From Chryseobacterium sp. OSA05B (GTDB taxonomy: Bacteria > Bacteroidota > Bacteroidia > Flavobacteriales > Weeksellaceae), in assembly GCF_019970065.1 (NCBI RefSeq), contig NZ_JAHXYH010000003.1, positions 186,001 through 250,000 on the forward strand: DNA of 64,000 nucleotides, read 5' to 3'. The position numbers were made by a program, and so were the translations under genes. A model generated the notes under the pieces. That model was not told the origin of the DNA. It saw nothing but the letters and a program-made list of their open reading frames with translations, and did not search any database. Below are positions 9,681 through 18,008 of this stretch, piece after piece (position 1 is the stretch's first letter; each line of letters opens with the position of its first letter).

Positions 9681-11885
9681 TTACAGACTTAAAATGACAC
9701 CATTTTCCTTAAGTTGCTGCATCGGTTTTGAAAACCAAAACAGTTCAAAATCTTCAAAATTTTCTTCAAACTGATTCTTAAGTTGCTGAGCTGTAATTTT
9801 TTTCGGATTTTCTATAGAATTTTCTTCCAGGACTTTCATCAGCCATTCTGCTTTATCCTGCTCCAGATCGATCTTTACAATATTTGTTTTTAAGTGGAAT
9901 GTAAGAAGCGTATATGGCCCGGAGTACTTCTTTTTATTTTTTACACGATTCTCAGCGATTACGTTTTTGCTTAAAAATACTACTTTTGAGTTGCCTTTAA
10001 AGCCAAATTGATTTTCATCCAAAAGACAGTCGTGAATATGATCGGGATGAACCTGGGTTCTTGGAATTTTAAAATCAAACCAGTCCTGAAGTGGAAATTC
10101 AAAATTGATTCCGTGCATATAATTGAAAAGAGACTTTTTCAGCCCGAAGCTGAATTTGCTGTGATCAATTCCGGTTTTGTCTTTAAAATCAATATCATTG
10201 TTGGCAAACAGAATTTCTTCCTTCACGGGAGTCACTCCAAATGCTTCAGGATTAATTCCAACAGGCGAGTGGGCAGTCATGGCAAACTGATGCCAGAAAG
10301 CACTTTGCAGAATTCCCATTTCAAACATCTGCCTTACCATCTCCAAAGAATCCACAGTTTCCTGAATAGTCTGGGTCGGGTAGCCATACATCAGATATGC
10401 ATGGACCATGATTCCGGCCTCGGTGAAATTTCTGGTCACTCTGGCAACCTGTTCTACCGAAACACCTTTATCAATTAATTGCAATAACCTATCGCTGGCT
10501 ACTTCAAGTCCTCCCGAAACCGCAACACATCCTGACATTTTTAAGAGGTAACATAAATCGCGGGTAAAACTTTTTTCAAAACGGATATTCGTCCACCAGG
10601 TGACAACTAGATTTCTCCTTAAAATTTCTAAGGCTACTTCGCGCATCAATGCCGGTGGTGCCGCTTCATCTACAAAATGGAATCCGGTTTCACCTGTTGT
10701 TTTGATGAGCTCTTCCATTCTGTCGACCAGAATTTTGGCTGAAATTGGTTCATAGATTTTGATATAGTCTAAAGAAATATCGCAGAATGTACATTTTCCC
10801 CAGTAGCAGCCGTGGGCCATCGTGAGCTTATTCCATCGTCCGTCGCTCCATAAACTGTGCATCGGATTGGCAATTTCTATAACCGAAATATATCGATCCA
10901 GCTGTAAATCCGTATAATCCGGAGTTCCGATATCCGCTTGTTTATAGTCGTGTCTTTTTGAATTATTTTTATAGGTAACCTCTTGGTTTTCAATTAAAAA
11001 TGTTCTTTTGTACTCCGCATCTTCTGAAGGACTTAATACATTGCTGCAGAGAAGCTCAAGGGGAAGTTCACCGTCATCAAGGGTAATAAAATCGAAAAAT
11101 TCGAAGACTCTCTGATCTTTTACCTCCCTTAATTCGGTATTCGGAAAACCTCCGCCCATCGCGGTTTTGATGTGAGGATAATGTTTTTTAATGAACTGGG
11201 CACACCTGAAACCGGCATATAAATTTCCCGGAAAAGGAATAGAAAAACACACCAGTCTGGGCTGAATCAATTCCAGTTTTTCCTGCAGAATCTTTAAGGT
11301 GAAATAATCAATAAATGTCTGATCCCCTGATAGTTTTGAATATAATTCGTCAAAAGAATTCGCACTCTTTCCAAGACGTTCCGCATACCTGCTGAATCCA
11401 AAATCAGCGTCAATATTCTCAACAATATAATCAGAAATATCCTCCAGATAAAGCGTTGCAAGGTGCTTGGCCTTATCCTGAAGCCCCATATTTCCAAATG
11501 CAAAATCCATGTCGTCCAACTGATTGAAACGGGAAGCTTCAGGAAGGAAGTTCATGCTGCAGATCTGTCTGGCCAGTGTAGGATTTTTGCCCTGCAGGAA
11601 AGGAATAACCTGATCTATCGTTTTCAGATACTCTTCCCGGAGTGCATACATTCTTTGTGAATTTTCTGAGATTTCCTGAAGATTAACCTGCGTGTTGAAA
11701 ATTTTCTCAATCCCGTTTCTTGAAAATAATTCCAAAATAACATCCAGCCCCAGATCAGTCTGATAGCTGGAAATATCTTTGGTATTCAAAAAGCCTTTTA
11801 TATAGGCTGTTGCAGGATAAGGTGTATTGAGCTGGGTAAAAGGCGGAGTGATAAGAAGCAGATCTTTCAACAGGAAATTTTTCAA
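9681..11885 (-). CDS. B12-binding-type radical SAM protein with an unusual CX4CX2C cluster motif
   Basis: A protein of 734 residues. The N-terminal part (LLITPPFTQLN, then a segment around 205-280 with LVCFSIPFPGN, AMGGGFPN and ITLDDGELPL) matches the cobalamin-binding domain that precedes many radical SAM domains. The SAM domain follows, with the iron-sulfur cysteines at 360, 365 and 368 in HGCYWGKCTFCD. That is CX4CX2C, not the canonical CX3CX2C. GFHFVDEAAPP and YGYPTQT are further radical SAM strands. A TTG start fits the N-terminus; no in-frame ATG is near. Substrate unknown. Confidence 0.85.
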   Translation of the reverse strand: MKNFLLKDLLLITPPFTQLNTPYPATAYIKGFLNTKDISSYQTDLGLDVILELFSRNGIEKIFNTQVNLQEISENSQRMYALREEYLKTIDQVIPFLQGKNPTLARQICSMNFLPEASRFNQLDDMDFAFGNMGLQDKAKHLATLYLEDISDYIVENIDADFGFSRYAERLGKSANSFDELYSKLSGDQTFIDYFTLKILQEKLELIQPRLVCFSIPFPGNLYAGFRCAQFIKKHYPHIKTAMGGGFPNTELREVKDQRVFEFFDFITLDDGELPLELLCSNVLSPSEDAEYKRTFLIENQEVTYKNNSKRHDYKQADIGTPDYTDLQLDRYISVIEIANPMHSLWSDGRWNKLTMAHGCYWGKCTFCDISLDYIKIYEPISAKILVDRMEELIKTTGETGFHFVDEAAPPALMREVALEILRRNLVVTWWTNIRFEKSFTRDLCYLLKMSGCVAVSGGLEVASDRLLQLIDKGVSVEQVARVTRNFTEAGIMVHAYLMYGYPTQTIQETVDSLEMVRQMFEMGILQSAFWHQFAMTAHSPVGINPEAFGVTPVKEEILFANNDIDFKDKTGIDHSKFSFGLKKSLFNYMHGINFEFPLQDWFDFKIPRTQVHPDHIHDCLLDENQFGFKGNSKVVFLSKNVIAENRVKNKKKYSGPYTLLTFHLKTNIVKIDLEQDKAEWLMKVLEENSIENPKKITAQQLKNQFEENFEDFELFWFSKPMQQLKENGVILSL

Positions 11886-11976
11886 ATTTATTTACATTTA
11901 ATCGGAGTTTAAATAATTGTATAACAGTATTTTAACGATATTGTTACAGTCCGTATCTTCCCTCAGATTGCGAATG

Positions 11977-12008
11977 CAAAGATAGGCAATTTGTAAGGTA
12001 TACTGCAA
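11977..12008 (-). promoter_or_regulatory. Promoter for the radical SAM gene (- strand)
   Basis: CAAAGATA at 11977-11984 (TATCTTTG on the - strand) with CAA at 12006-12008 after a 21-base spacer. It implies a leader of roughly 85 bases before the TTG start. Confidence 0.55.
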
Positions 12009-12061
12009 GTGACATTATTGAATAATATACCTATTGATGAGTTGTGAAATTTAGACTGTAT

Positions 12062-12805
12062 TTATAGAAATAGAGAGTTCGGTTCTTTGATTTCAATATA
12101 TTTCAGGAAAGATTCTTCATCAAAAAATCCGTTTTCATCAAGGATTTCAGGAATAAGTGTAGATGCTTCATTTCCACGTTCAAGGGCTTTATTTTCTATT
12201 AATCTTCCTGATCTTCCTTCTATTGTATTGTGAAAGCTGAGTAAATATTCGGAATATATTTTACTCTCTGAAACAGTATATTGCCCATCTTCTGCAATAA
12301 GCGAAATGTTTATATTTCCTTCGATGTACGTCTGATGATCATTAGCAGAGGCACCAAACAAGACATTGCAGGAGAGACTTCCCGAGGAAAATAAAGAACC
12401 GTTAACGATAATATTTTTAGCTTTTATATCACCCATAACGATAAGCGTAACGTATTCTTCAACGAAAAGATTTCCGGTTAAATGAATATCGTTTTCAATA
12501 AGAATAATGATAAAGCCGTCACCCGGTTCAGTAACTAAATCCAAAGCAGTTGTGCTTTCATTTTTCATAAGAAAAATATCAGGGTCGTCATTCTCAGTGT
12601 CCAGCTGCAGCGCTGTTTCTCGCATTTTTTCCACTGTTTCGGCATCCATTATTTCAAGAAATTCAGATAAACTGTCTTCATCCCAATCGTCTCCGCTGGT
12701 GAACATCAATTCTAACGATTCTTCAATGGTAGTATATAATCTTTCTGAAGTTTTTTTTACCTTCTGATTTAATTGTTCTCTTGTTAGTTTTTCTGTTCTT
12801 GTCAT
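12062..12805 (-). CDS. Hypothetical protein with a helical N-terminus and a polymer-like beta region
   Basis: A protein of 247 residues from MTRTEKLTREQLNQKVKK. A longer frame to 12985 adds a hydrophobic 60-residue stretch that overlaps the divergent promoter region and was rejected. Residues 1-85 are helical and acidic. Residues 95-190 form short regular beta steps (IHLTGNLFVEEYVTLIVMGD, IKAKNIIVNGSLFSSGSLSC) that resemble a right-handed beta-helix, as in bactofilin-like or WGR-linked proteins. The family is not recognised. Confidence 0.7.
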   Translation of the reverse strand: MTRTEKLTREQLNQKVKKTSERLYTTIEESLELMFTSGDDWDEDSLSEFLEIMDAETVEKMRETALQLDTENDDPDIFLMKNESTTALDLVTEPGDGFIIILIENDIHLTGNLFVEEYVTLIVMGDIKAKNIIVNGSLFSSGSLSCNVLFGASANDHQTYIEGNINISLIAEDGQYTVSESKIYSEYLLSFHNTIEGRSGRLIENKALERGNEASTLIPEILDENGFFDEESFLKYIEIKEPNSLFL

Positions 12806-12962
12806 TGGTGTTCGGGATAAAATGAGCAAAATATATCTGTATAGATTATGATACAAAAATAGATTAAAAAACCATTGAGGAATTAAAAGTAAGTTTAAAA
12901 TTAAGTTAAGAACAGTCTCCCCAATTTCTAATTCAGTTTTTTTTGATATATTGTCATAGAGA

Positions 12963-12979
12963 TTGATTTTATTAATCAA
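12963..12979. promoter_or_regulatory. Dyad TTGATT-N5-AATCAA upstream of the Crp/Fnr gene
   Basis: A perfect 6-bp dyad 16 bases before the ATG. Its half-sites resemble those of FNR (TTGAT/ATCAA), but the spacing is three bases longer than the FNR consensus. Autoregulation is possible but unproven. Confidence 0.4.
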
Positions 12980-12994
12980 ACACACCTATTCACA

Positions 12995-13582
12995 ATGTCC
13001 AAAGAAACCGCTCCGCTTATCAGTTATTTTAAAACCTATATTCCTCTGTCAAAGGAAGAAATTGATGTATTGGAAGAAAGAATAACCGAGAGGAGAATCA
13101 AAAGAAAACAGTTTATCCTGCAGGAAAATGAGGTGTGTCAGTATTATACTTTTGTGGTTTCCGGATGTTTTAAAATGTTCAGCGTAGATCAGGATGGAGT
13201 AGAACATAACCTACAGTTTGCTTCTGAAAACGACTGGATCGTAGATATTGACAGTTTCCACAACAAAAAGCCCAGCAAATTACACATCGTTGCCCTTGAA
13301 AATTCTGTTGTACTGCAGATTGAAAAGAATGATCTGTGGTTTCTGTATACCTATTATCCAAAATTTGACCGCAACTTCAGAATAATCATTGAACACAAAT
13401 TTATCGAACTTCAGAACCGTATGCTCCAGAATATCAGTGCTACGGGAGATGAAAAGTATGAATTTTTCCTTAAACAGTACCCACAGCTGGCCAACCGCCT
13501 TTCCAATACACAAATCGCTTCATACCTGGGAATTACCCCTCAGTTTCTAAGTAAAATCCGGGCTAAAAGAATAAAACAGTAA
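12995..13582 (+). CDS. Crp/Fnr family transcriptional regulator
   Basis: A protein of 195 residues with an N-terminal cyclic-nucleotide-binding-type barrel (RKQFILQENEVCQYYTFVVSGCFKMF) and a C-terminal winged helix (LSNTQIASYLGITPQFLSKI). It has no Cys cluster for an FNR iron-sulfur centre, and the cAMP-binding arginine-serine pair is not evident. It is the common Bacteroidota type with unknown effector. The gene downstream on the same strand, an NADP oxidoreductase-like protein with its own promoter, is a candidate target. Confidence 0.92.
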   Translation: MSKETAPLISYFKTYIPLSKEEIDVLEERITERRIKRKQFILQENEVCQYYTFVVSGCFKMFSVDQDGVEHNLQFASENDWIVDIDSFHNKKPSKLHIVALENSVVLQIEKNDLWFLYTYYPKFDRNFRIIIEHKFIELQNRMLQNISATGDEKYEFFLKQYPQLANRLSNTQIASYLGITPQFLSKIRAKRIKQ

Positions 13583-13674
13583 GCCGTTTTATGAAACTAT
13601 GTTAAGAATTCACCTTACCAAATGTCAAGATGTTTTCTTAAACTTGTTTGCCGGTTTTTCACCGTTATCTGTGC

Positions 13675-13682
13675 TAATTTTG
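13675..13682 (+). promoter_or_regulatory. -7 element for the 13713 gene
   Basis: TAATTTTG matches TAnnTTTG, 31 bases before the ATG. The nearest TTG (13648-13650) is 24 bases upstream, slightly longer than usual. The element indicates that the long in-frame start at 13599 is not used. Confidence 0.5.
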
Positions 13683-13712
13683 ACCCATACAAAAACATTA
13701 AAATTTACAAAA

Positions 13713-14366
13713 ATGGAAACACAGAAAAAAGTAGCGGTTATCGGATTGGGAAATATCGGTAAAGCGGTAGCGAATAATTTAGTAAGCAATAAGCATAACG
13801 TTATCGTAGCCACAAGAAATGTAGACGAAGCGAATGATTTCGCTGCGCACTCAGGTGGATTTGCAAAAAGCACAACAATTGAAGAGGCGATCAATACGGC
13901 GGATATTATTATACCTGCGATATGGTTTGGTTCTTTTAAGGATTTCTTTAATGACAACGGAAACATTTTACAGGGTAAAATCATTATTGACGTTTCTAAT
14001 CCAATTGCCCCGGACGGAAATGGCGGATTTAAAAAAATCATCGGAGAAATGGAGTCAGCAGGAGAGTTGAACAAGGCAATTCTTCCTAAAGGGGCCAAAT
14101 TGGTAAAAGCCTTCGGAACATTGGGTGCAGGAACATTGGCGTCATCTTCTAATCAGGAACCTGAAAAAGACGTATTATTTTATGCATCTGATGATATGGA
14201 AATCAATAATGATATTGAAGAAGTGATCCGAGAAACGGGTTTTGAGCCTTTGAGAGTGGGAGGTATTGATCAGTCGATCCGTATTGAAGTTTTCGGAGAT
14301 CTTCATGAATTCGGAAATCTGGGGAAAACGGTCAATATAGAGGAAGCTAAATCCAAACTGTATTGA
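13713..14366 (+). CDS. NADP oxidoreductase, F420-dependent-type fold (Rossmann)
   Basis: A protein of 217 residues starting METQKKVAVIGLGNIGKAV, with a GxGxxG Rossmann motif. It continues as in the family annotated as NADPH-dependent F420 reductase-like: IIPAIWFGSFKDFF, IIIDVSNPIAPDG, KLVKAFGTLGAG, LFYASDDMEINND and GFEPLRVGG. Flavobacteria are not known to make F420, so the actual acceptor is probably another molecule. The reverse-oriented terminator hairpin at 14415 follows. Confidence 0.85.
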   Translation: METQKKVAVIGLGNIGKAVANNLVSNKHNVIVATRNVDEANDFAAHSGGFAKSTTIEEAINTADIIIPAIWFGSFKDFFNDNGNILQGKIIIDVSNPIAPDGNGGFKKIIGEMESAGELNKAILPKGAKLVKAFGTLGAGTLASSSNQEPEKDVLFYASDDMEINNDIEEVIRETGFEPLRVGGIDQSIRIEVFGDLHEFGNLGKTVNIEEAKSKLY

Positions 14367-14414
14367 AAAAAATCTTCATGGCAGCTCAGATACATGTTTA
14401 ACCAATCGAAATAA

Positions 14415-14445
14415 AAAAATGTCTGACCAACGTCAGGCATTTTTT
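14415..14445. terminator. Bidirectional terminator between convergent genes
   Basis: A 13-bp stem with one G-U pair (AAAAATGTCTGAC / GTCAGGCATTTTT) and a CAAC loop. The right arm contains the last codons and stop of the convergent EamA gene. Confidence 0.75.
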
Positions 14446-15335
14446 AAAGTTTTATATGAATTGCGTTTTGACTTTCTGTTGTCCGCCATCACATTGAGGA
14501 TCACGCCTAAAAGAATCAGTGTGATGCCAATGAGTAAATTGGTGGTGAACTGTTCATGAAACATAAAAACACTCACCAATACGGCAACTACCGGTTCCAG
14601 TGCTCCCAGAATAGCGGTGGGCGTAGATCCGATATATTTTATAGCGTAGACCAAACACAGGCTGGAAATAACCGTTGTCAGGAAGGCAAAAACAATGAAA
14701 TTTAAAAACACAGAGACTGAAGGAATAGCAAAAGATTCACCTTCAGCCGATGCCTTTATCATAAAAAAGGCTGAAGTGAAAAGCATGGAGTAGAAGGAAA
14801 GTTTAAAACCTGAAACCTTCAGATCGGATTTATTCACGATCACCATATAAAGCGCATAAAACAATGAACTCAGCATGACAATTCCGAGGCCGGCAAAATT
14901 GATCTCGAGACCTTGTCCTTTTAAGCATAAAACGATCACTCCCGCAAAAGCGAACAACAGTGACAGTACAGATAGTTTGGTCAGTTTTTCCTTATAAAAA
15001 AAGAACATGATCAAAGCGACAATGACCGGGTAAATGAACAAGACCGTGGAAGCGATTCCCGGTGTCAGAAAATCATAGCCGATGAACAGAAATTCTGAGG
15101 ACAGGGCATAGCAGACTCCCAGCACAGATAAAATCAACATTTCTTTTTTGTTGATCTTTAGACTTTCTTTGGAATACAGCAGATATCCTCCGACCATCAA
15201 AGCCGAAAATAAAAACCGGTAGAACAAAGTAATGTCCATTGAAAAATGTGCCTTCTTCAGCGGCAGGATAAAAATCGGGATCAATCCAAATGAAACCGAC
15301 GACAAAACTCCCAACAGATAACCCTTAAATTTCAT
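14433..15335 (-). CDS. EamA/DMT family transporter
   Basis: A protein of 300 residues with about ten hydrophobic helices in two homologous halves, the drug/metabolite transporter architecture. Family-like stretches are FIYPVIVALIMFFFYKEKL at the end of the first half and LGALEPVVAVLVSVFMFHEQ near the end of the second, which is the typical EPV…E signature. Substrate unknown. It lies directly downstream of the sulfonolipid-type genes on the same strand but is separated from them by a terminator. A second EamA protein is at 56052. Confidence 0.9.
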   Translation of the reverse strand: MKFKGYLLGVLSSVSFGLIPIFILPLKKAHFSMDITLFYRFLFSALMVGGYLLYSKESLKINKKEMLILSVLGVCYALSSEFLFIGYDFLTPGIASTVLFIYPVIVALIMFFFYKEKLTKLSVLSLLFAFAGVIVLCLKGQGLEINFAGLGIVMLSSLFYALYMVIVNKSDLKVSGFKLSFYSMLFTSAFFMIKASAEGESFAIPSVSVFLNFIVFAFLTTVISSLCLVYAIKYIGSTPTAILGALEPVVAVLVSVFMFHEQFTTNLLIGITLILLGVILNVMADNRKSKRNSYKTLKNA

Positions 15336-15352
15336 TTGCTATTTATTTTATA

Positions 15353-15382
15353 AAAAACCACTGAAATAATTCAGTGGTTTTT
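15353..15382 (-). terminator. Intrinsic terminator after the alpha-oxoamine synthase gene
   Basis: A perfect 13-bp stem (AAAAACCACTGAA / TTCAGTGGTTTTT) with an ATAA loop, 25 bases past the stop codon. Confidence 0.85.
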
Positions 15383-15406
15383 AAGATGTATATGATGATA
15401 TCGATA

Positions 15407-16669
15407 TTACATTTGTTTGTACTCGATATTCATCTGTTTTTCCATTTCTCTGTAGTGTCCGGAAGTTAGTTTTTCACGGATACCATCGAAAGCAGCTAAT
15501 GTTTCATTAATTTCTGAATCTGTATGCGATGCAGTAGGGATCAGTCTTAGTAAGATCATTCCCTTAGGAATTACAGGATATACCACCACTGAAGTGAAAA
15601 CGCCGTAATTCTCTCTAAGGTCTTTAGCAAGAAGGGTAGCTTCAATTGTAGTTCCTTCTATGAAAACAGGTGTTACGCATGTATTCGTGTTTCCAAGGTT
15701 GTAACCTCTCTCTTTCAGACCGTTTTGAAGTTTATACACATTCTCCCACAATTTAGCTTTAATTTCGGGACGTGTTCTTAAAAGCTCCAGTCTTTTTAAA
15801 CCTCCTACTACCATTGGCATGGTCAGGGATTTAGCAAAAATCTGAGAACGAAGATTATATTTTAAGAATCTGATGATCGTTTCATCTCCGGAAAGGAAAG
15901 CTCCAAAACCGGCCATAGATTTAGCAAAAGTAGAGAAATAAACATCAATCTGATCCTGACATCCCTGCTCCTCACCAGCTCCTGCCCCGGTTTTACCCAA
16001 AGTTCCGAAACCGTGTGCATCATCGACTAATAGTCTGAAATTGAATTTAGATTTTAAATCGCAGATTTCTTTCAGTTTCCCCTGCATTCCTCTCATTCCG
16101 AAAACACCTTCAGTAATCACTAAAATTCCGCCTCCGTTTTCTTCTGCTACTTTAGTGGCTCTGGCTAAGTTTTTCTCTAAACTTTCTATATCATTGTGCT
16201 TGAACGTAAAGCTTTTCCCCATGTGAAGACGAACTCCGTCTACGATACATGCGTGAGAATCAGCGTCATATACAATAACGTCGTGTCTTGTCACCAATGC
16301 ATCGATAGCTGAAACCATTCCCTGGTAACCGAAATTCAATAGATAAGCAGCTTCTTTCTGAGTGAATTCTGCCAATTCTTTTTCCAATTGCTGATGTTGC
16401 TGGGTTTCACCTGACATCGCTCTTGCACCCATCGGATAAAACATTCCGAATTCTGCCGCCGCTTTGGCATCAGCTTCTAAAACTTCCGGATGGTTACAAA
16501 GTCCTAAATAATCGTTTGCACTCCAGAAAATTACATCCTTACCTTGAAATTTCATTCTTGGACCAATTGGACCTTCCAGTTTTGGGAAAACAAAATACCC
16601 TTCAGCATAATCTGCAAATTGTCCCAACGGACCTGGATTTTGTTTAATACGTTCAAAAATATCTAACAT
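15407..16669 (-). CDS. Alpha-oxoamine synthase; probable cysteate fatty acyltransferase for sulfonolipid (capnine) synthesis
   Basis: A PLP enzyme of 420 residues in the serine palmitoyltransferase / 8-amino-7-oxononanoate synthase family. It condenses an acyl thioester with an amino acid. Seen: DSHACIVDG with His139 stacking on PLP, VDDAHGFG with Asp217 and His219, and STFAKSMAGFG with the PLP lysine at 250. Known: flavobacterial homologues join cysteate to a fatty acyl chain to give 3-ketocapnine. Inference: the adjacent cysteate synthase-like gene favours cysteate over serine or glycine here. It has no membrane anchor. Confidence 0.85.
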   Translation of the reverse strand: MLDIFERIKQNPGPLGQFADYAEGYFVFPKLEGPIGPRMKFQGKDVIFWSANDYLGLCNHPEVLEADAKAAAEFGMFYPMGARAMSGETQQHQQLEKELAEFTQKEAAYLLNFGYQGMVSAIDALVTRHDVIVYDADSHACIVDGVRLHMGKSFTFKHNDIESLEKNLARATKVAEENGGGILVITEGVFGMRGMQGKLKEICDLKSKFNFRLLVDDAHGFGTLGKTGAGAGEEQGCQDQIDVYFSTFAKSMAGFGAFLSGDETIIRFLKYNLRSQIFAKSLTMPMVVGGLKRLELLRTRPEIKAKLWENVYKLQNGLKERGYNLGNTNTCVTPVFIEGTTIEATLLAKDLRENYGVFTSVVVYPVIPKGMILLRLIPTASHTDSEINETLAAFDGIREKLTSGHYREMEKQMNIEYKQM

Positions 16670-16693
16670 TTTGTATAGTAATTTTTAAGTGAA

Positions 16694-16724
16694 AAAGTCT
16701 TTTCTGTAAAACACAAAAGACTTT
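16694..16724 (-). terminator. Terminator-like hairpin between the two sulfonolipid genes
   Basis: Perfect 10-bp arms AAAGTCTTTT / AAAAGACTTT. On the - strand the stem is followed by a T run, as in an intrinsic terminator. It would reduce read-through from the cysteate synthase-like gene into the acyltransferase gene. Confidence 0.65.
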
Positions 16725-16748
16725 ATTGGTATCGTGGTTTATATATTT

Positions 16749-17786
16749 CTATTTGATGAATTCCGTTTTGAAAACTTCATCGTAGTTGTGTACGCAGTTA
16801 TTCACAAAGCCCTGTTCGGCCATCCATTTGTCACTGTATACCTTCGTGATATACCTCGAACCGTGATCCGGGAATATCAGGACAATGATATCGTCTTTGG
16901 TAAGTTCGTGAGACTGCGCATACTGGATCAGGGCCTGGGTAACGGCTCCTGTAGTATATCCACCCATGATAGCTTCTTTAAGTGCTATTTCACGGGTTCT
17001 GTAAGCAGACATCTCGTCATTTACCCTTACGAATTCATCTACCTTATCAAAAAGTAGGGCAGCAGGGATCAAATTTTTCCCCATTCCTTCGATCTGGTAA
17101 GGATGTACATCTTCTTTATGGATCTCTCCGGTTTCGTGATAGCTTTTCAGGATAGACCCGTCAGCATCCACACCGATGATCTTGACAGCAGGATTTTTCT
17201 CTTTTAGAAATTTCCCTGAACCGGACAATGTTCCACCTGTTCCAGTGCAGGCAAAAAGGTGTGTGATCTTACCCTCTGTCTGCTCCCAAATTTCAGGACC
17301 TGTAGTCTGGTAGTGTGCATCAATATTCAACTCATTAAAATATTGATTGATGTAAACTGAATTTGGTGTCTCTGAAGCTATTCTTTTAGCTACTTCATAG
17401 TATGATCTCGGATCGTCTGCCGCTACATTGGCGGGACAAATGTATACAGTAGCCCCTAATGCTTTTAAATAAGCAATTTTCTCAGGCTTTGTTTTATCGC
17501 TTACCGCCAGAATACATTTATATCCTTTAATAATACAGACCATCGCAATAGAAAAACCGGTATTTCCGGAAGTAGTTTCTACAACCACTGAATCTTCCTT
17601 TAATAAACCTTTTTGTTCAGCGTTTTCTATAATATGAAGTGCTATTCTATCTTTTGTGGAATGTCCAGGATTATATGATTCTAACTTGGCATAAACGGTT
17701 GCAGGAATATCTTTTGTAACAGTATTAAGCTTCACCATAGGAGTATGTCCTATTAGGCCAAGAATATTATCGTAAACATTACTCAT
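16749..17786 (-). CDS. Cysteine synthase/CBS-fold PLP enzyme; probable cysteate synthase
   Basis: A fold-type II PLP enzyme of 345 residues. Lys45 in GHSTKDRIA is the PLP lysine, TSGNTG (72-77) binds the substrate carboxylate, TGTGGT (181-186) binds the phosphate, and EGMGKNLIP follows. Catalytic-core cystathionine beta-synthases and O-acetylserine sulfhydrylases share these features. Position next to the alpha-oxoamine synthase makes beta-replacement of O-phosphoserine or a similar donor by sulfite, giving L-cysteate, the most economical role. A true cysteine or cystathionine synthase cannot be excluded. CAAAAATA at 17817-17824 is a possible -7 box. Confidence 0.82.
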   Translation of the reverse strand: MSNVYDNILGLIGHTPMVKLNTVTKDIPATVYAKLESYNPGHSTKDRIALHIIENAEQKGLLKEDSVVVETTSGNTGFSIAMVCIIKGYKCILAVSDKTKPEKIAYLKALGATVYICPANVAADDPRSYYEVAKRIASETPNSVYINQYFNELNIDAHYQTTGPEIWEQTEGKITHLFACTGTGGTLSGSGKFLKEKNPAVKIIGVDADGSILKSYHETGEIHKEDVHPYQIEGMGKNLIPAALLFDKVDEFVRVNDEMSAYRTREIALKEAIMGGYTTGAVTQALIQYAQSHELTKDDIIVLIFPDHGSRYITKVYSDKWMAEQGFVNNCVHNYDEVFKTEFIK

Positions 17787-18008
17787 TATTTGTTATTTTC
17801 AATAAAAATCTGACCGCAAAAATACAAAAAAATAAATAATTACTAAACTTTTGTTTGATTTCAAACCTGCGATTCGGCAAAATTTATTTTCTGATTTGCA
17901 ATCTTACGCGAAGTACGATCACAAATACTACGCCAAATTTTTTAAATTTTGTTAAAAACACCATAGAATGCTATAAAAGCCTTATTTTCGCGTAATTGAT
18001 TTAATACT

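Noticed and set aside
10008..10478. 156-codon + strand frame inside the radical SAM gene
   Set aside because: It has no recognisable start context or domain and is the antisense shadow of a well-supported gene.
11883..11890. CAAATTTA as promoter of the radical SAM gene
   Set aside because: It overlaps the start codon itself, so transcription would begin inside the gene; the pair at 11977-12008 fits better.
12806..12985. 60-residue N-terminal extension of the gene at 12062
   Set aside because: It is a hydrophobic, A+T-driven stretch running into the divergent Crp/Fnr control region; the MTRTEK start gives a coherent soluble protein.
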